Source of the DNA: Chloroflexi bacterium TSY
Lineage (GTDB): Bacteria > Chloroflexota > Anaerolineae > Caldilineales > Caldilineaceae
Direction: 5' to 3'
DNA length: 64,000 bases
Assembly: GCA_019217005.1 (NCBI GenBank)
Contig: JAHBNG010000011.1
Location: 136,492-200,491 of the forward strand
Part shown: positions 8,641 through 17,115 of the stretch, piece by piece
Layout of the letters: every line of letters starts with the position of its first letter
Position numbering within the stretch: position 1 is the stretch's first letter
The notes under the pieces: model-generated
What the model was told of the DNA's origin: nothing
Seen by the model: only the letters and a program-made list of their open reading frames with translations
Database searches by the model: none
Made by a program: the position numbers and the translations under genes

Positions 8641-9927
8641 CCAAAAAAATAATTATACGCGAACGAGAGAATGGAGAGGGGGAATAAGGACAAACCATTT
8701 TTCTAAACCAGGTAAACGTTGGAAGCGTTGTTCCAAACGGTCCATCTCTTTCTGAGTGAGTTTGACGCCGGTCTCATAAAGAGTGGAATTCAGGTGAACG
8801 AAGGGTTGTAGTTGGTTAAAGCGAAAAGAACGGGCAAAATTGAGAACGGTCTCAAGAGAATCGAGAAGAGAACCGTTCCAGTGTTTTCAAGATGGCCCCA
8901 AACCCGTTCGATGGGGTTGTATTTACTGTGATAAGGAGGGTAGCAGGCGAGCTGAATAGAGAGACGATAGTGCTCAACAAACTGAGTGAGACGATACATA
9001 AACTGAGTCCGACGGGTATGATTTTCGGGACCATTGTCCTGATTGATCACGAGGGTCTTGACGTGAGGAAAGTGTTCACGTACGCTTTCCCAAAAAATCA
9101 ATCAGGCAGTCGACAATACAGTCACTAGTCACTTTCGACTGAGTCAAGTAAAGAAAGAGTTCCTTGGTTGAAGGGAGGTAAATGCCAAAAGGAGTGACTT
9201 TCTCGGTCTTCTTATCTTGAAAGTCATGATCGAGCGCTTTGACAACCACTCGACTTATCCCTTCTCTCGAGAAACGGTCAAGTAAAATCGTCGCTTTGGC
9301 ATCCCAAGAGAGGCGCAGAACCGTCTCGTCTGCATCCGCTTCTTGATTGATCTGATGAATTCTATCAAAGATCGCATCGGTCTCTGGGATCTTTTTCACT
9401 GGTTGACTTTTTTTGACCCGGTTTGAGCCATAGCCTAACTCATTGAGCTTCAAGCGGATGGCCTCTTCGCCAGGCAATTCCTCATCTGTGTATCCTTTCT
9501 GCTCGATGAGCTGGGTACGCATTTCGGCGGCGGTTAGTCGAGTGTACAATTGGGGGGGTCGAAAGGTGGGATCGGTCTGGCTGAATTGATCGGCGATTTC
9601 AACCATATCGGCCAGTAAAGTGGGGATATGGTCTTCGGCTTTTTTGCGACCACGTCGGTGGCTTTGGTCGACATAACAGAAGCCGCCTTCTAGTTCTTCC
9701 AGGGCTTTGGCTATCGTCGCCCGATTCCAGCCCAACTCTCGTTCTGCTTTCGTCGGACTCCCTTCGCATATCGTTTTGACCGTTTGGGCCATGAAGTGCC
9801 TTCTTTCGTATCCACTTAACATGGCCTTCGTCTCTTTCAAGACTTCAACCATTTCTGGCGAGATTGTCATTTTTGCTCCTTTTGGAGAGCTAGTTTAACA
9901 CCTTCTCGCGTATATTTTATTTTTTGG
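8641..9927 (-). mobile_element. ISAzo13-like insertion sequence (about 1.29 kb), transposase broken
   Basis: Bounded by imperfect inverted repeats: the left end reads CCAAAAAAATAATTATACGCG and the right end, complemented, CCAAAAAATAAAATATACGCG. It contains a single transposase gene on the minus strand with two frame breaks. The flanks (AAA at left, ATT at right) do not give a convincing target duplication, so the exact ends may be off by a few bases. Confidence 0.75.
8653..9870 (-). pseudogene. ISAzo13-family transposase, two frameshifts
   Basis: The N-terminal 260 residues match the Rhodopirellula-type DDE transposase family: YERRHFMAQTVKT, then HRRGRKKAEDHIPTLL and the catalytic region beginning LSWDAKATI (first Asp). 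After a break near 9090 (AAAAAA tract) the frame resumes with LVINQDNGPENHTRRTQF (second Asp) and HSKYNPIERVWGHLEN (Glu, NPIERVWG motif). A second break near 8885 is needed to continue with HWNGSLLDSLETVL to the stop at 8653. The order of motifs is complete, so a repaired protein would be about 405 residues, normal for the family. As read, it is non-functional. Confidence 0.88.
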
Positions 9928-9957
9928 ATTGGCCTTACACAATTCTGTCGATGTAAT

Positions 9958-10038
9958 GGGAGAATGTCCCAAAGTGTGTAACTGCAACCGATTCTCTGAC
10001 TGAGCGGTGTCCATTTACACACTTTGTGGTACACACTT
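9958..10038. mobile_element. MITE C copy (81 bp), IS256-like ends
   Basis: A short element with ends of the form GTCCCAAAGTGTGTAA and TTTACACACTTTGTGG, flanked by an exact 8-bp duplication GATGTAAT (9950-9957 and 10039-10046). The TGTGTAAA core near each end and the 8-9 bp duplication are characteristic of IS256-family elements, so this is probably a non-autonomous derivative. Other copies lie at 28623, 35225 and 40858. No IS256 transposase is present in the window. Confidence 0.85.
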
Positions 10039-10169
10039 GATGTAATCATCTAGGATGCCTATCGCACGAAGACAATACTCATAGAGTTTGGTTAGAAGCC
10101 ACCTTGTTCGAACGAGGTGGCTTCAATTTCGATTATGGTAATTTAGTTTGCATCTCAACGATATGGGCG

Positions 10170-10246
10170 GTATACCACAAATTGTGTAAAATGTACTTGA
10201 TTTCTCAGAGCAAAAGAGAATTTACACACAATTGGGGATACCACCT
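10170..10246. mobile_element. Diverged MITE C-like palindrome
   Basis: A palindromic stretch whose left arm reads ATACCACAAATTGTGTAAA and right arm TTTACACACAATTGGGGATA, resembling MITE C ends but with different central bases. No clean target duplication was found. It lies immediately upstream of the lipoprotein start at 10269, so it may form part of that gene's leader. Confidence 0.5.
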
Positions 10247-10268
10247 ACAATATGGGAGACGATATATC

Positions 10269-10904
10269 ATGGCTAGATCGGGCGTCGCTGTTTGGTCCTC
10301 AACAATACTGTTTATTGCTACAGCGTTCATCTTGGCATCGTGTGGTGGAGGAACAGCGTTTCAATTGCTTCCTGACCCGGCAAGAGATGCATCAACAGAT
10401 GCGTATCCTGCTCCTGACCCAGCCGCAGTAGAGGCACCACAACCGGCCAATGCTGTCAGCGATGCCTATCCAGCTCCTAACCCCACCCTAACACCAACTC
10501 CGCCATCTGCAAGTGATTCTGACGATGCCTATCCAGCTCCAGTAGACGTCGAAGTTGCTGTGCCAGAAGGAGTTGTCATCGGCCCAGATTTTACGATTCA
10601 TCGTCCTGTAGTGGCCGGTTCTCTGTTTGTATCGGGTACGGGGCCAGCGAATGTGCCGATTCGGTTGATTGATATGACCGAAATGGGACCTATTCTTGCC
10701 GAGACCCTGATTGACCCGGATGGGAATTTTATTTTTGAATTACAAGAGCCGCTTAAGGCGGAGCATTCAATTGCCCTTAGAATTGGTGATTTAGAAGGGA
10801 CTGGACTGAATCCGGATCATTTCCAGTATAATCCCAATTATTATGGAGAACCATTTATCGGGACACTCTTCGACATCGTTGCTGTCCGACCTCAATCAGA
10901 ATGA
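10269..10904 (+). CDS. Lipoprotein with DAYPAP repeats
   Basis: About 211 residues. I chose ATG 10269 because it begins a lipoprotein signal (MARSGVAVWSSTILF) with lipobox LASC near residue 22. An upstream in-frame start at 10104 would add implausible sequence from the MITE-like palindrome. After the lipid anchor come three DAYPAP units separated by Pro/Ala/Thr-rich linkers (residues 38-100), a flexible spacer. A C-terminal beta-rich domain of about 100 residues (GSLFVSGTGPANVPIRLID, then LIDPDGNFIFELQEPL) resembles carboxypeptidase-regulatory/Ig-like folds. It is probably surface-anchored, with the repeats holding the domain away from the membrane. Function is unknown. The neighbouring membrane GT-C-like genes suggest an envelope role. 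Confidence 0.7.
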   Translation: MARSGVAVWSSTILFIATAFILASCGGGTAFQLLPDPARDASTDAYPAPDPAAVEAPQPANAVSDAYPAPNPTLTPTPPSASDSDDAYPAPVDVEVAVPEGVVIGPDFTIHRPVVAGSLFVSGTGPANVPIRLIDMTEMGPILAETLIDPDGNFIFELQEPLKAEHSIALRIGDLEGTGLNPDHFQYNPNYYGEPFIGTLFDIVAVRPQSE

Positions 10905-11143
10905 ATAGGCAGTATGCATACCATACAAACCATCTTTGCTCATCTATCTACCAGATGAGTGCCTTCTCTGACTAACAACTATATTGCGGTTGTGGTGAAC
11001 CTCCCCCCGATTTCATCGCTTTACCAGATAAATAACCCCTGTTTTCATGCAGAGCAAAGTATAAAAATTTAGCAATTCGCACATATCTGGGAGGTGAGCA
11101 AACAATCTTCATCACATACTGTGCAGCTGCCTGGCTCATCTGG
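10905..11143. other. Intergenic region between lipoprotein and GT-C-like gene
   Basis: 239 bases with no gene. I saw no clear terminator or promoter. Confidence 0.4.
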
Positions 11144-12459
11144 ATGCCAGGTAGTTTGTTAGAGAGACTCCTACGCCTATATGTTTCACGAGATTGGATT
11201 GTCCGATTATCGATTCAAGTCGGGCTAGGATTATCGTTTTGGCCGATCCTTTTTTTGTGGACTTCGACCCTTGGATTTGAATGGACCCCATTAACGGCTC
11301 GATGGGTTGCATTCCTTCTTGGATTGGCTGGTCTTCTACTGTTCCTCTGCAGGCCGCTTGAACGGTGGCACAAACGCATTCACCAACTCAAGCAGAATTT
11401 TCTTTGGTATGTCCTGTTTGGTTTCATCTTGATCCTGGCTATCGTCACACGCCATGTCCAAATACGGTTCCTGGTTTTGCCAAATTGGGTCGATTCCGTC
11501 CATCACACAATGGTGACTCTCTTATTACTCGATTCCGGCTCTCTTCCTACGACCTATGATCCATATATTCCTGACGGCCGATTTTTTTACCACTGGGGGT
11601 TTCATGCCCATCTTGTCTGGCTCAATTGGTTATTAGGCGACCATCTCCCAGTAGACGTTGCCAAACGGATGTTGCTATTCGGTCAGATTCTAAATGTCTT
11701 AAGCGCAGTCATGCTCTATGCCGTTGGGCGCATCCTCTTTCAAAGTCGGCGGGCAGGGCTGCTCACCGCAGTATTCGGCACGCTTGTTTCATGGTATCCA
11801 GCCTATTATGCTTCCTGGGGCCGCTATACTCAGCTTACAGGGGTACTTGTCCTATTACCTCTGTTTGTGGTCTTTTTGCGGTTTCATCAATTCCGGTCAT
11901 GGAGGACAATCTGCGCCGCGGCCTTTCTTGCCTCTGGTCTGTTTTTGATTCATGTACGCATCGCTTTTCTTGCTTGTATCCTCTTCATGGCTGTCATTCT
12001 TTGGATACATATAGGATCTCGCGCAAAGCAAAGCCTAGGTCGATGGATCTGCGCTTTAATCCTCACGGGTCTAATTGTATTGCCTTGGCTCTATCGACTG
12101 CTGAATAATCCTCGACTACAACAGATTCTTACTACTTCAACAGCAGAAACGCAACAATGGTGGAGCACCTACAATGAGATCCCTTGGACTCTGGTTTGGT
12201 CGCCACGGAATCATGAATTATTGGCTTTAGCGACTGGAGGAATGAGTGGGCTAACCGGATGGGGAGAACCGCCAGCATGGTTGCGGATTGCGTCGGCCAT
12301 CTGGTCTATTCTGCTGCTGACCTTCATTGGACATGCTGCGTTGCGTTTGAGATGGAGCATTGTCAGGCAGCGGCTTTTTATGGCCAGTGGAATTGTCTAT
12401 ACCTGGTGTGCATTCACTGCTATTCTGTTGAATCTGGATAAACTTGAACTCCCTTCGCA

Positions 12460-13965
12460 CTTTACTTTCTGGTAAAAGAAAAGAGATGAGGTGAGAAATG
12501 TGACAAAAAGCGGTTAGCGTTTCATCCTAAAGGTAGAGAACCCAAAAAGGAGGAAGGAATGCTAACCGCGCCAGAAATAACTATAGCAGTACTGATGAAT
12601 GTATTGCAAGTAACGCCGGTGGGAACAAACGTAAATGTAATGCGTCTGATGTGGGCGATGATGAATGGGTCGTTTCTGAAAAGTCGAGGAGCAATCCATA
12701 GTGGATTGAGTGAAAGCGGGTTTGAAGATGAGGAGCTCCGGCGAAGCTGGTGGAGCTTTCGATATGGATCATGGGATATTGCAAGCCTGCTCTCATCGTG
12801 GCAAGAAGAAGTGGAGTGGAAAGGGGAATGGGAGGCAAAAAAGTTAGAAGGATACCGAGTGAAAAGCATAGATATCACAGGGTTCTGGCGACCGAAGCTG
12901 CAAGGGAAAGTGAACCGACTCTATAACTCAACGGCTCGTCGGGCATTGCCCGCGCTCATCTTTGGAGTGATGATAAGCTCGGGGGAGATAGGCGGGAAAC
13001 GAGTGCCACTGCTCAAGGCAATCATGAGATGCGAGGTAGGCACAAAGGAAAGTGAGTTTCGGAAAAAGCTGCTGAAAGAGACGAAGAAATCACTGGAGTC
13101 AGACGAAGTGGCGGTGGTCGATGCCGGGTTTACAATCAGAGAAATGCTAGAAAGCGACGTCGACCGATTTGTCCTTCGGGAAGCGATTAACTGCACAGCG
13201 CGCCGCAATGAGTTACCCGAACGTAAGGAAAAAGGCAGACCACCCGAATATGGTGATATTGTGCGTCCGCTCTCTCGATGCTATAGGGGAAAGCGACTCG
13301 AGGCCACAACTCCAGACTCGTTTGGTCAATTTGTCTATAGTGGTCGCCTGATTCGCTATCAAGCATGGCACAATCTCGTCCCCAGGACAACCAAGGTGGA
13401 TACAGCCAACCGCACCTATTCGATTTACGTCTTTCAGGATCCTGCTTATCACACACCTTTGGTTCTGGCGACCGTCATGGCTTTACAAGCTGAAACCATT
13501 TATCTTTTCTATCTGGAGCGCTGGCCTGTTGAACATCCCCCCTTGGCTTCCAAGCAGATGATTGGCTTACATCGTCAATTTGTTCATGCCGATGAGGCTT
13601 GCTTCCGCTTACCTGAACTGGGGCTGCTGGCTGGCAATCTTCTTTCCCATTTAGCCGCTTCTCTTCCTCCCATACCGACTGGCTACTGGGATCGAGAGCC
13701 TCAAGCCACTCCCGGCAGGCTGCGCCGCGTTCTCTCGAGTGCTCTTTTTCCAACTCCCGACCAACTCGACCCTGACTTTCGGAAAAAAGGCCTCGGTTTC
13801 ACACCATTTCCCTAAAGGCGTTCTCGCTCATCGCCGCCTCAATGCCGCTGCTTAAACTAGCCGAGCACTATTTTTACATTTTATCCCGTTTTTTCAGGGT
13901 GGATTCTTTTTTCCGCCCCCTTTCGGTTTGCCCTTTGTCACTCAAGCCTTTACCAGAAAGTAAAG
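12460..13965 (+). mobile_element. IS4-superfamily element copy 1 (1506 bp, transposase intact)
   Basis: Ends with inverted repeats CTTTACTTTCTGGTAAA at left and its complement at right, flanked by an exact 6-bp duplication TTCGCA (12454-12459 and 13966-13971). Two further copies lie at 35941-37417 (reversed) and 58860-60351. Those have 6-bp and 5-bp duplications (TTGTTA, TAAAA). A 5-6 bp duplication is typical of the IS1634 branch, but the transposase is shorter than usual there, so I leave the family at superfamily level. All three copies interrupt host genes. Confidence 0.95.
12559..13815 (+). CDS. IS4-superfamily transposase (intact copy)
   Basis: 418 residues starting at ATG 12559 behind AGGAGGAA. 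The third catalytic region fits the IS4 signature Y-(2)-R-(3)-E-(6)-K exactly: [15 protein letters not shown]. Candidate first and second Asp are in KSIDITGFWRP and AVVDAGFTIRE. The C-terminal [18 protein letters not shown] is typical of a closing helix. It catalyses movement of this element. It is the only copy of three with an unbroken frame, so it could mobilise all three in trans. Transcription runs with the interrupted host gene. Confidence 0.9.
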   Translation: MLTAPEITIAVLMNVLQVTPVGTNVNVMRLMWAMMNGSFLKSRGAIHSGLSESGFEDEELRRSWWSFRYGSWDIASLLSSWQEEVEWKGEWEAKKLEGYRVKSIDITGFWRPKLQGKVNRLYNSTARRALPALIFGVMISSGEIGGKRVPLLKAIMRCEVGTKESEFRKKLLKETKKSLESDEVAVVDAGFTIREMLESDVDRFVLREAINCTARRNELPERKEKGRPPEYGDIVRPLSRCYRGKRLEATTPDSFGQFVYSGRLIRYQAWHNLVPRTTKVDTANRTYSIYVFQDPAYHTPLVLATVMALQAETIYLFYLERWPVEHPPLASKQMIGLHRQFVHADEACFRLPELGLLAGNLLSHLAASLPPIPTGYWDREPQATPGRLRRVLSSALFPTPDQLDPDFRKKGLGFTPFP

Positions 13966-14607
13966 TTCGCATAGAGTTGTTCATAACAGTGCGGCGGTCA
14001 TCACATTATTCGTACCGCTCAGCTTGCTCGGAGGAGGATTCTTGGCCTTTGTCTATCGTTCTCTATTCTATCGACGACATTGGTCCCAGATTAGTAAAAT
14101 CGTGAGTGTAGTGAGTATCGTCAGCATTGCACTGGCAGGCTCTTATGGCATGCGCAACATAATCAATCCAAATACGGTGTTAATTGAATCAGAAGATCTG
14201 GAAGCCATTGAATGGTTGGCAAACAACACCGAACCAACAGCGAAGATTGGCGTAAATGCCAAAAGGTGGTTGCGCAACAGCTATCGTGGGACAGATGGTG
14301 GATATTGGATTTCAGTTTTGACAAAACGTTGGTCAATCTTACCGCCGGCCTTATATCCACTCGCCTATGCATCAAATGAAGCGCAAGAAATCAATACACG
14401 TTTAACGAATTGGACAACAATATCCGCAGATGGTCCGGAATTGCTTCATCAGATATCCAGAGATAACGGGATAACACATCTTTATATTGGTGCAAAAGGT
14501 GGGCATCTGGATGTCTATAGACTGCAAACAATGCCAAATAGCCAACTCATCTATCAGAATAGAGGTATCTACATTTTCGAACTCAGTGAAACTGTCCCTC
14601 AATAAAG

Positions 14608-14655
14608 AGTGTGTACCCCAAAGTGTGTAAATGGACACTGATCAGTCAGAGAATC
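14608..14655. mobile_element. MITE C remnant, one end only
   Basis: Right after the stop of the gene ending at 14605 there is a MITE C terminus (GTGTACCCCAAAGTGTGTAA) followed by ATCAGTCAGAGAATCG, the inner part in reverse orientation. The opposite end is missing, since downstream sequence is the 3' end of the convergent gene. It is a truncated copy lying between two convergent genes. Confidence 0.7.
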
Positions 14656-14673
14656 GAAAGAAAGGTTCACACC

Positions 14674-16593
14674 CTATTCGTCCCTGATAATCTGCAAGAC
14701 ACTCGCATTCTGATTTGTATACAAAATATCAATCAGAGGCGACAGAGCAAGTGTATCGACTCTCAATCCTGTTTGGGCCACGTGGCTGTGAACTCCGATA
14801 TAAATATAGTGGACGCCCCGATCATAAAGCTCTGGCAAAACCTCAGTCGTTTCCTCCAGCTTTTTCACGAGGTGCGACGTGGTCAACATCTCTTCCCGAT
14901 AGTCCGTCGGTGCCAAATGTGAAATCATGATGCTGGACGTGATTGAGTGTCCCGTCAAATAGGGAATCATATAGCCCGCATCATATCCATGAGGGATCCG
15001 AGGCAACCAAAAGTGGGTGTTAATGGCAAACTGAGCATCTGATGGTATGTTGTTGTGAATCCATTCCATGGCAACCAAATCAGATTGCGTTACAAAGTAA
15101 CGATGCGGTTCCAGCATAGTGATGCGCTGCCAACCCGCAGGTAGACCAGCAAGAAAAATGATTGTTGCCACCGCTATCTCACTTCGTTTTCTGAATGAAG
15201 CCGGGATTAGTTTGAGCAATTCATGGCTTGCGAGCCCAATCAAGAGCCCGACAGGGAGATAATACATGATCAGGATCGCACCTAAATTTGTAAATTTGAG
15301 CACACGTATGCCCGATAGGTAAGCGTTTCCCGCGAGAAACAACAGTCCGACCCACAACAGAGTCAGAAACGCAATAAAATTACGTTGTAGAAGGCAGATA
15401 ACGCTGGCGATGAATGAGAGAACCAGCAGCCAATTTTTTGCAACGAGATTGGGGACGCTGCTCAAAGGAAAGTTGTAAAAATTTTGTGCGATTTGTGCTT
15501 CTTGTTCTAAAGTTAAAGGGGATGGTGCCTGTTTAAATGCTAAATAGACCCTGAGCGCATCCCAGAGTGCAGGTGTGATGAATATGAATGTAATTGTACC
15601 TGAAATGAGACTTCCGAGAATAAAGTATAAACGATGCTCAGAGCCATGTCGCCAATATTCAATCAGCAGACTGAGTCCAAGAAGAATGCCATAAAACGCA
15701 ACGACACGAAAGTGTAGCAAAAACAATCCAGCACTGAATAGAGCACCAAACAAAAGATACCATTCTGTTCGAAGGGATGATGTTCCTCTATGCTTCTCGT
15801 TCCGACTCTCTGTCCAGGCAACGATTCCATCCACCGTCACAACCCATGCAATTAGTAAAATCGATTGCGCGGCCATCTGCGTAAAGCGCCCCCAATTCAC
15901 ATAAAACGCCGGCATGTGTGCGAAAAGGCCCACGACGGCAGCACCAACGATTGCGCCCAAACGGCCAGCTCTACGATCAAGTACGAGGTAGGTGCCGATA
16001 CCAGCTAAACCATTTAGAAATTGCGAGGTCCATAACAAAGCGGAATGTGAAGGTGCTTTAGTAAGCCATTCGACGGAAGCAGCAAGCGAATATAAACCAA
16101 GATGGTACATTTGCAGCGGAACGGGGAAATGAGGGTCTAGACTCTCTGGAAGTCTACCTTGTTGCGCAGTCAATTGCGTCAAGAGCGTATGATGCAGCGA
16201 GTCGCTCCAAGCAGGGAATGGGTTCCGGTGGGCAACCCAAAGTCGCGTGATCATTGTAAGACCAAAGACTGCAATGGCAATCCACTCTAAGGCATCAAAA
16301 CGAAATAACTCTTTCCACTTGCTCTGAAACCCCCATCCAGTTATCACAGCACAAATGATGAGGATTGTGCTAATTTTATAAGGCCCAAGCACAACAGCCG
16401 GAGACCAAAAATGCAATGTGTAAAATAGAATGGGGTAAAATGCAATGCTCAGGCCGATTGCAACAATGAATTTCTGTAGACCAGGCCACTTACGCCAAGT
16501 ACCGCTAATCGTAAGAAGTGCTCCACCCGGCAGAATCAACATTCCTAGCAGGGCGAACAGCATAAAAAGTTCAGTTAAATTACCTGGAAACAT
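14674..16593 (-). CDS. Large GT-C-like membrane protein (intact paralogue)
   Basis: 639 residues with about twelve hydrophobic segments and a C-terminal soluble region. It starts at ATG 16593. Its first long loop has WSDSLHHTLLTQLTAQQG with an Asp-rich turn, and the later LDPHFPVPLQMYHLGLYSL matches the paralogue at 11144-14605. The C-terminal part carries ATTEVLPELYDRGVHYIYIG-like sequence, again shared. GT-C enzymes use such an extracytoplasmic acidic loop for catalysis with polyprenyl sugar donors, and that role is inferred here. Because the paralogue is disrupted, this gene may be the only working version. It is transcribed convergently to it. Confidence 0.75.
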   Translation of the reverse strand: MFPGNLTELFMLFALLGMLILPGGALLTISGTWRKWPGLQKFIVAIGLSIAFYPILFYTLHFWSPAVVLGPYKISTILIICAVITGWGFQSKWKELFRFDALEWIAIAVFGLTMITRLWVAHRNPFPAWSDSLHHTLLTQLTAQQGRLPESLDPHFPVPLQMYHLGLYSLAASVEWLTKAPSHSALLWTSQFLNGLAGIGTYLVLDRRAGRLGAIVGAAVVGLFAHMPAFYVNWGRFTQMAAQSILLIAWVVTVDGIVAWTESRNEKHRGTSSLRTEWYLLFGALFSAGLFLLHFRVVAFYGILLGLSLLIEYWRHGSEHRLYFILGSLISGTITFIFITPALWDALRVYLAFKQAPSPLTLEQEAQIAQNFYNFPLSSVPNLVAKNWLLVLSFIASVICLLQRNFIAFLTLLWVGLLFLAGNAYLSGIRVLKFTNLGAILIMYYLPVGLLIGLASHELLKLIPASFRKRSEIAVATIIFLAGLPAGWQRITMLEPHRYFVTQSDLVAMEWIHNNIPSDAQFAINTHFWLPRIPHGYDAGYMIPYLTGHSITSSIMISHLAPTDYREEMLTTSHLVKKLEETTEVLPELYDRGVHYIYIGVHSHVAQTGLRVDTLALSPLIDILYTNQNASVLQIIRDE

Positions 16594-16706
16594 TGGTGAC
16601 CAAACGTGCAGATTGGAAAATTGACAAAAGTGTAGTAGACAACCACGCTTTGAAAAATGGCTTAGAACCTATCCAAACAGTGGTTGTGAGTCCGACCGAC
16701 TTCTAG

Positions 16707-16940
16707 GAGCCGTTGACATTTGACAGCTCTCCTCAGAGAAATCATCATGCAGAACGACCAACGCTCTAAGAGCGCACGCTAAATGTGTATTGTTCTATTA
16801 CATCGACACCCTGGAAATCGACTACATCGCGACCGCCTGCACAGGCTGTTTCAGGAGAGCTACGGGCCCAAGTGCGGTCGCGATGTAACCGAACAGCCCA
16901 GGTGTCGATGTAAGTAAACAATACAAAATGTCAACAGAAC
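16707..16940. mobile_element. MITE F, inserted in MITE D, interrupted by MITE E
   Basis: Ends GGAGCCGTTGACATTT at left and AAATGTCAACAGAACC at right, flanked by a 4-bp duplication CTAG (16703-16706 and 16941-16944). The interior contains the complete MITE E at 16786-16925. This is the only copy in the window. Its small size and lack of any open frame mark it as non-autonomous. Confidence 0.8.
16786..16925. mobile_element. MITE E copy 1 (140 bp), innermost of a three-level nest
   Basis: Ends TGTATTGTT and AACAATACA with sub-terminal ACATCGACACC and GGTGTCGATGT, and an inner pair CATCGCGACCGC and GCGGTCGCGATG. Flanked by an exact 5-bp duplication AAATG (16781-16785 and 16926-16930). A second copy is at 37598-37740. 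The interior folds into one long imperfect hairpin. Confidence 0.88.
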
Positions 16941-16996
16941 CTAGAGTGAGAATGCATCGTCACAGAACTTTTCGGATAAGCACTTAAGTAGTCGCA

Positions 16997-17060
16997 AAAG
17001 AATAACTCCGGCGTAGATTCTTCGCTTCACTCGAGAATGACCCGCCGAAGTTATTCTTTT
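16997..17060. mobile_element. MITE G copy 1
   Basis: A palindromic element with ends AAAAGAATAACT and AGTTATTCTTTT and the inner motif CACTCGAGAATGA. The reverse-oriented copy at 27144-27217 shares ends and the CTCGAG core. It lies between MITE D and the membrane protein at 17116. Confidence 0.75.
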
Positions 17061-17115
17061 TCAAATCCGAAGGGCAAAGAATTAAAGAGACGAATCAGGA
17101 GATTTAGGTTTTACA

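Larger units (their letters stand above)
11144..14605 (+). pseudogene. Large GT-C-like membrane protein, split by an IS4-like element
   Basis: A membrane protein of about 650 residues once the IS (12460-13965) and one copy of the 6-bp duplication TTCGCA are removed. The frame then joins exactly: LDKLELPSH in the first part continues as RVVHNSAAVITLF in the second. The N-terminal two-thirds has about ten helices. The first large loop has WVDSVHHTMVTLLLLDSG and FFYHWGFHAHL, closely matching WSDSLHHTLLTQLTAQQG and MYHLGLYSLAA in the convergent neighbour at 14674-16593, so the two are paralogues. The C-terminal soluble part has ESEDLEAIEWLANN and GITHLYIGAKGGHLDVYRL, also shared. A GT-C glycosyltransferase-like fold is likely but the substrate is unknown. 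As sequenced, the protein ends inside the IS (FTFW). Confidence 0.8.
16666..16982. mobile_element. MITE D copy 1, carrying MITE F and MITE E inside
   Basis: Outer ends read AACCTATCCAAACAGTGG at left and CTTTTCGGATAAGCA at right, flanked by CTTAG/CTTAA. Deleting 16707-16944 restores a 79-bp sequence that matches the uninterrupted MITE D copy at 40906-40984 base for base apart from a few substitutions. Another copy lies at 42669-42747. Confidence 0.85.

Noticed and set aside
16786..16925. Integron attC site (long imperfect palindrome)
   Set aside because: It has its own terminal repeats, a 5-bp target duplication and a second copy at 37598 in a different context, and no integrase or cassette array is present.
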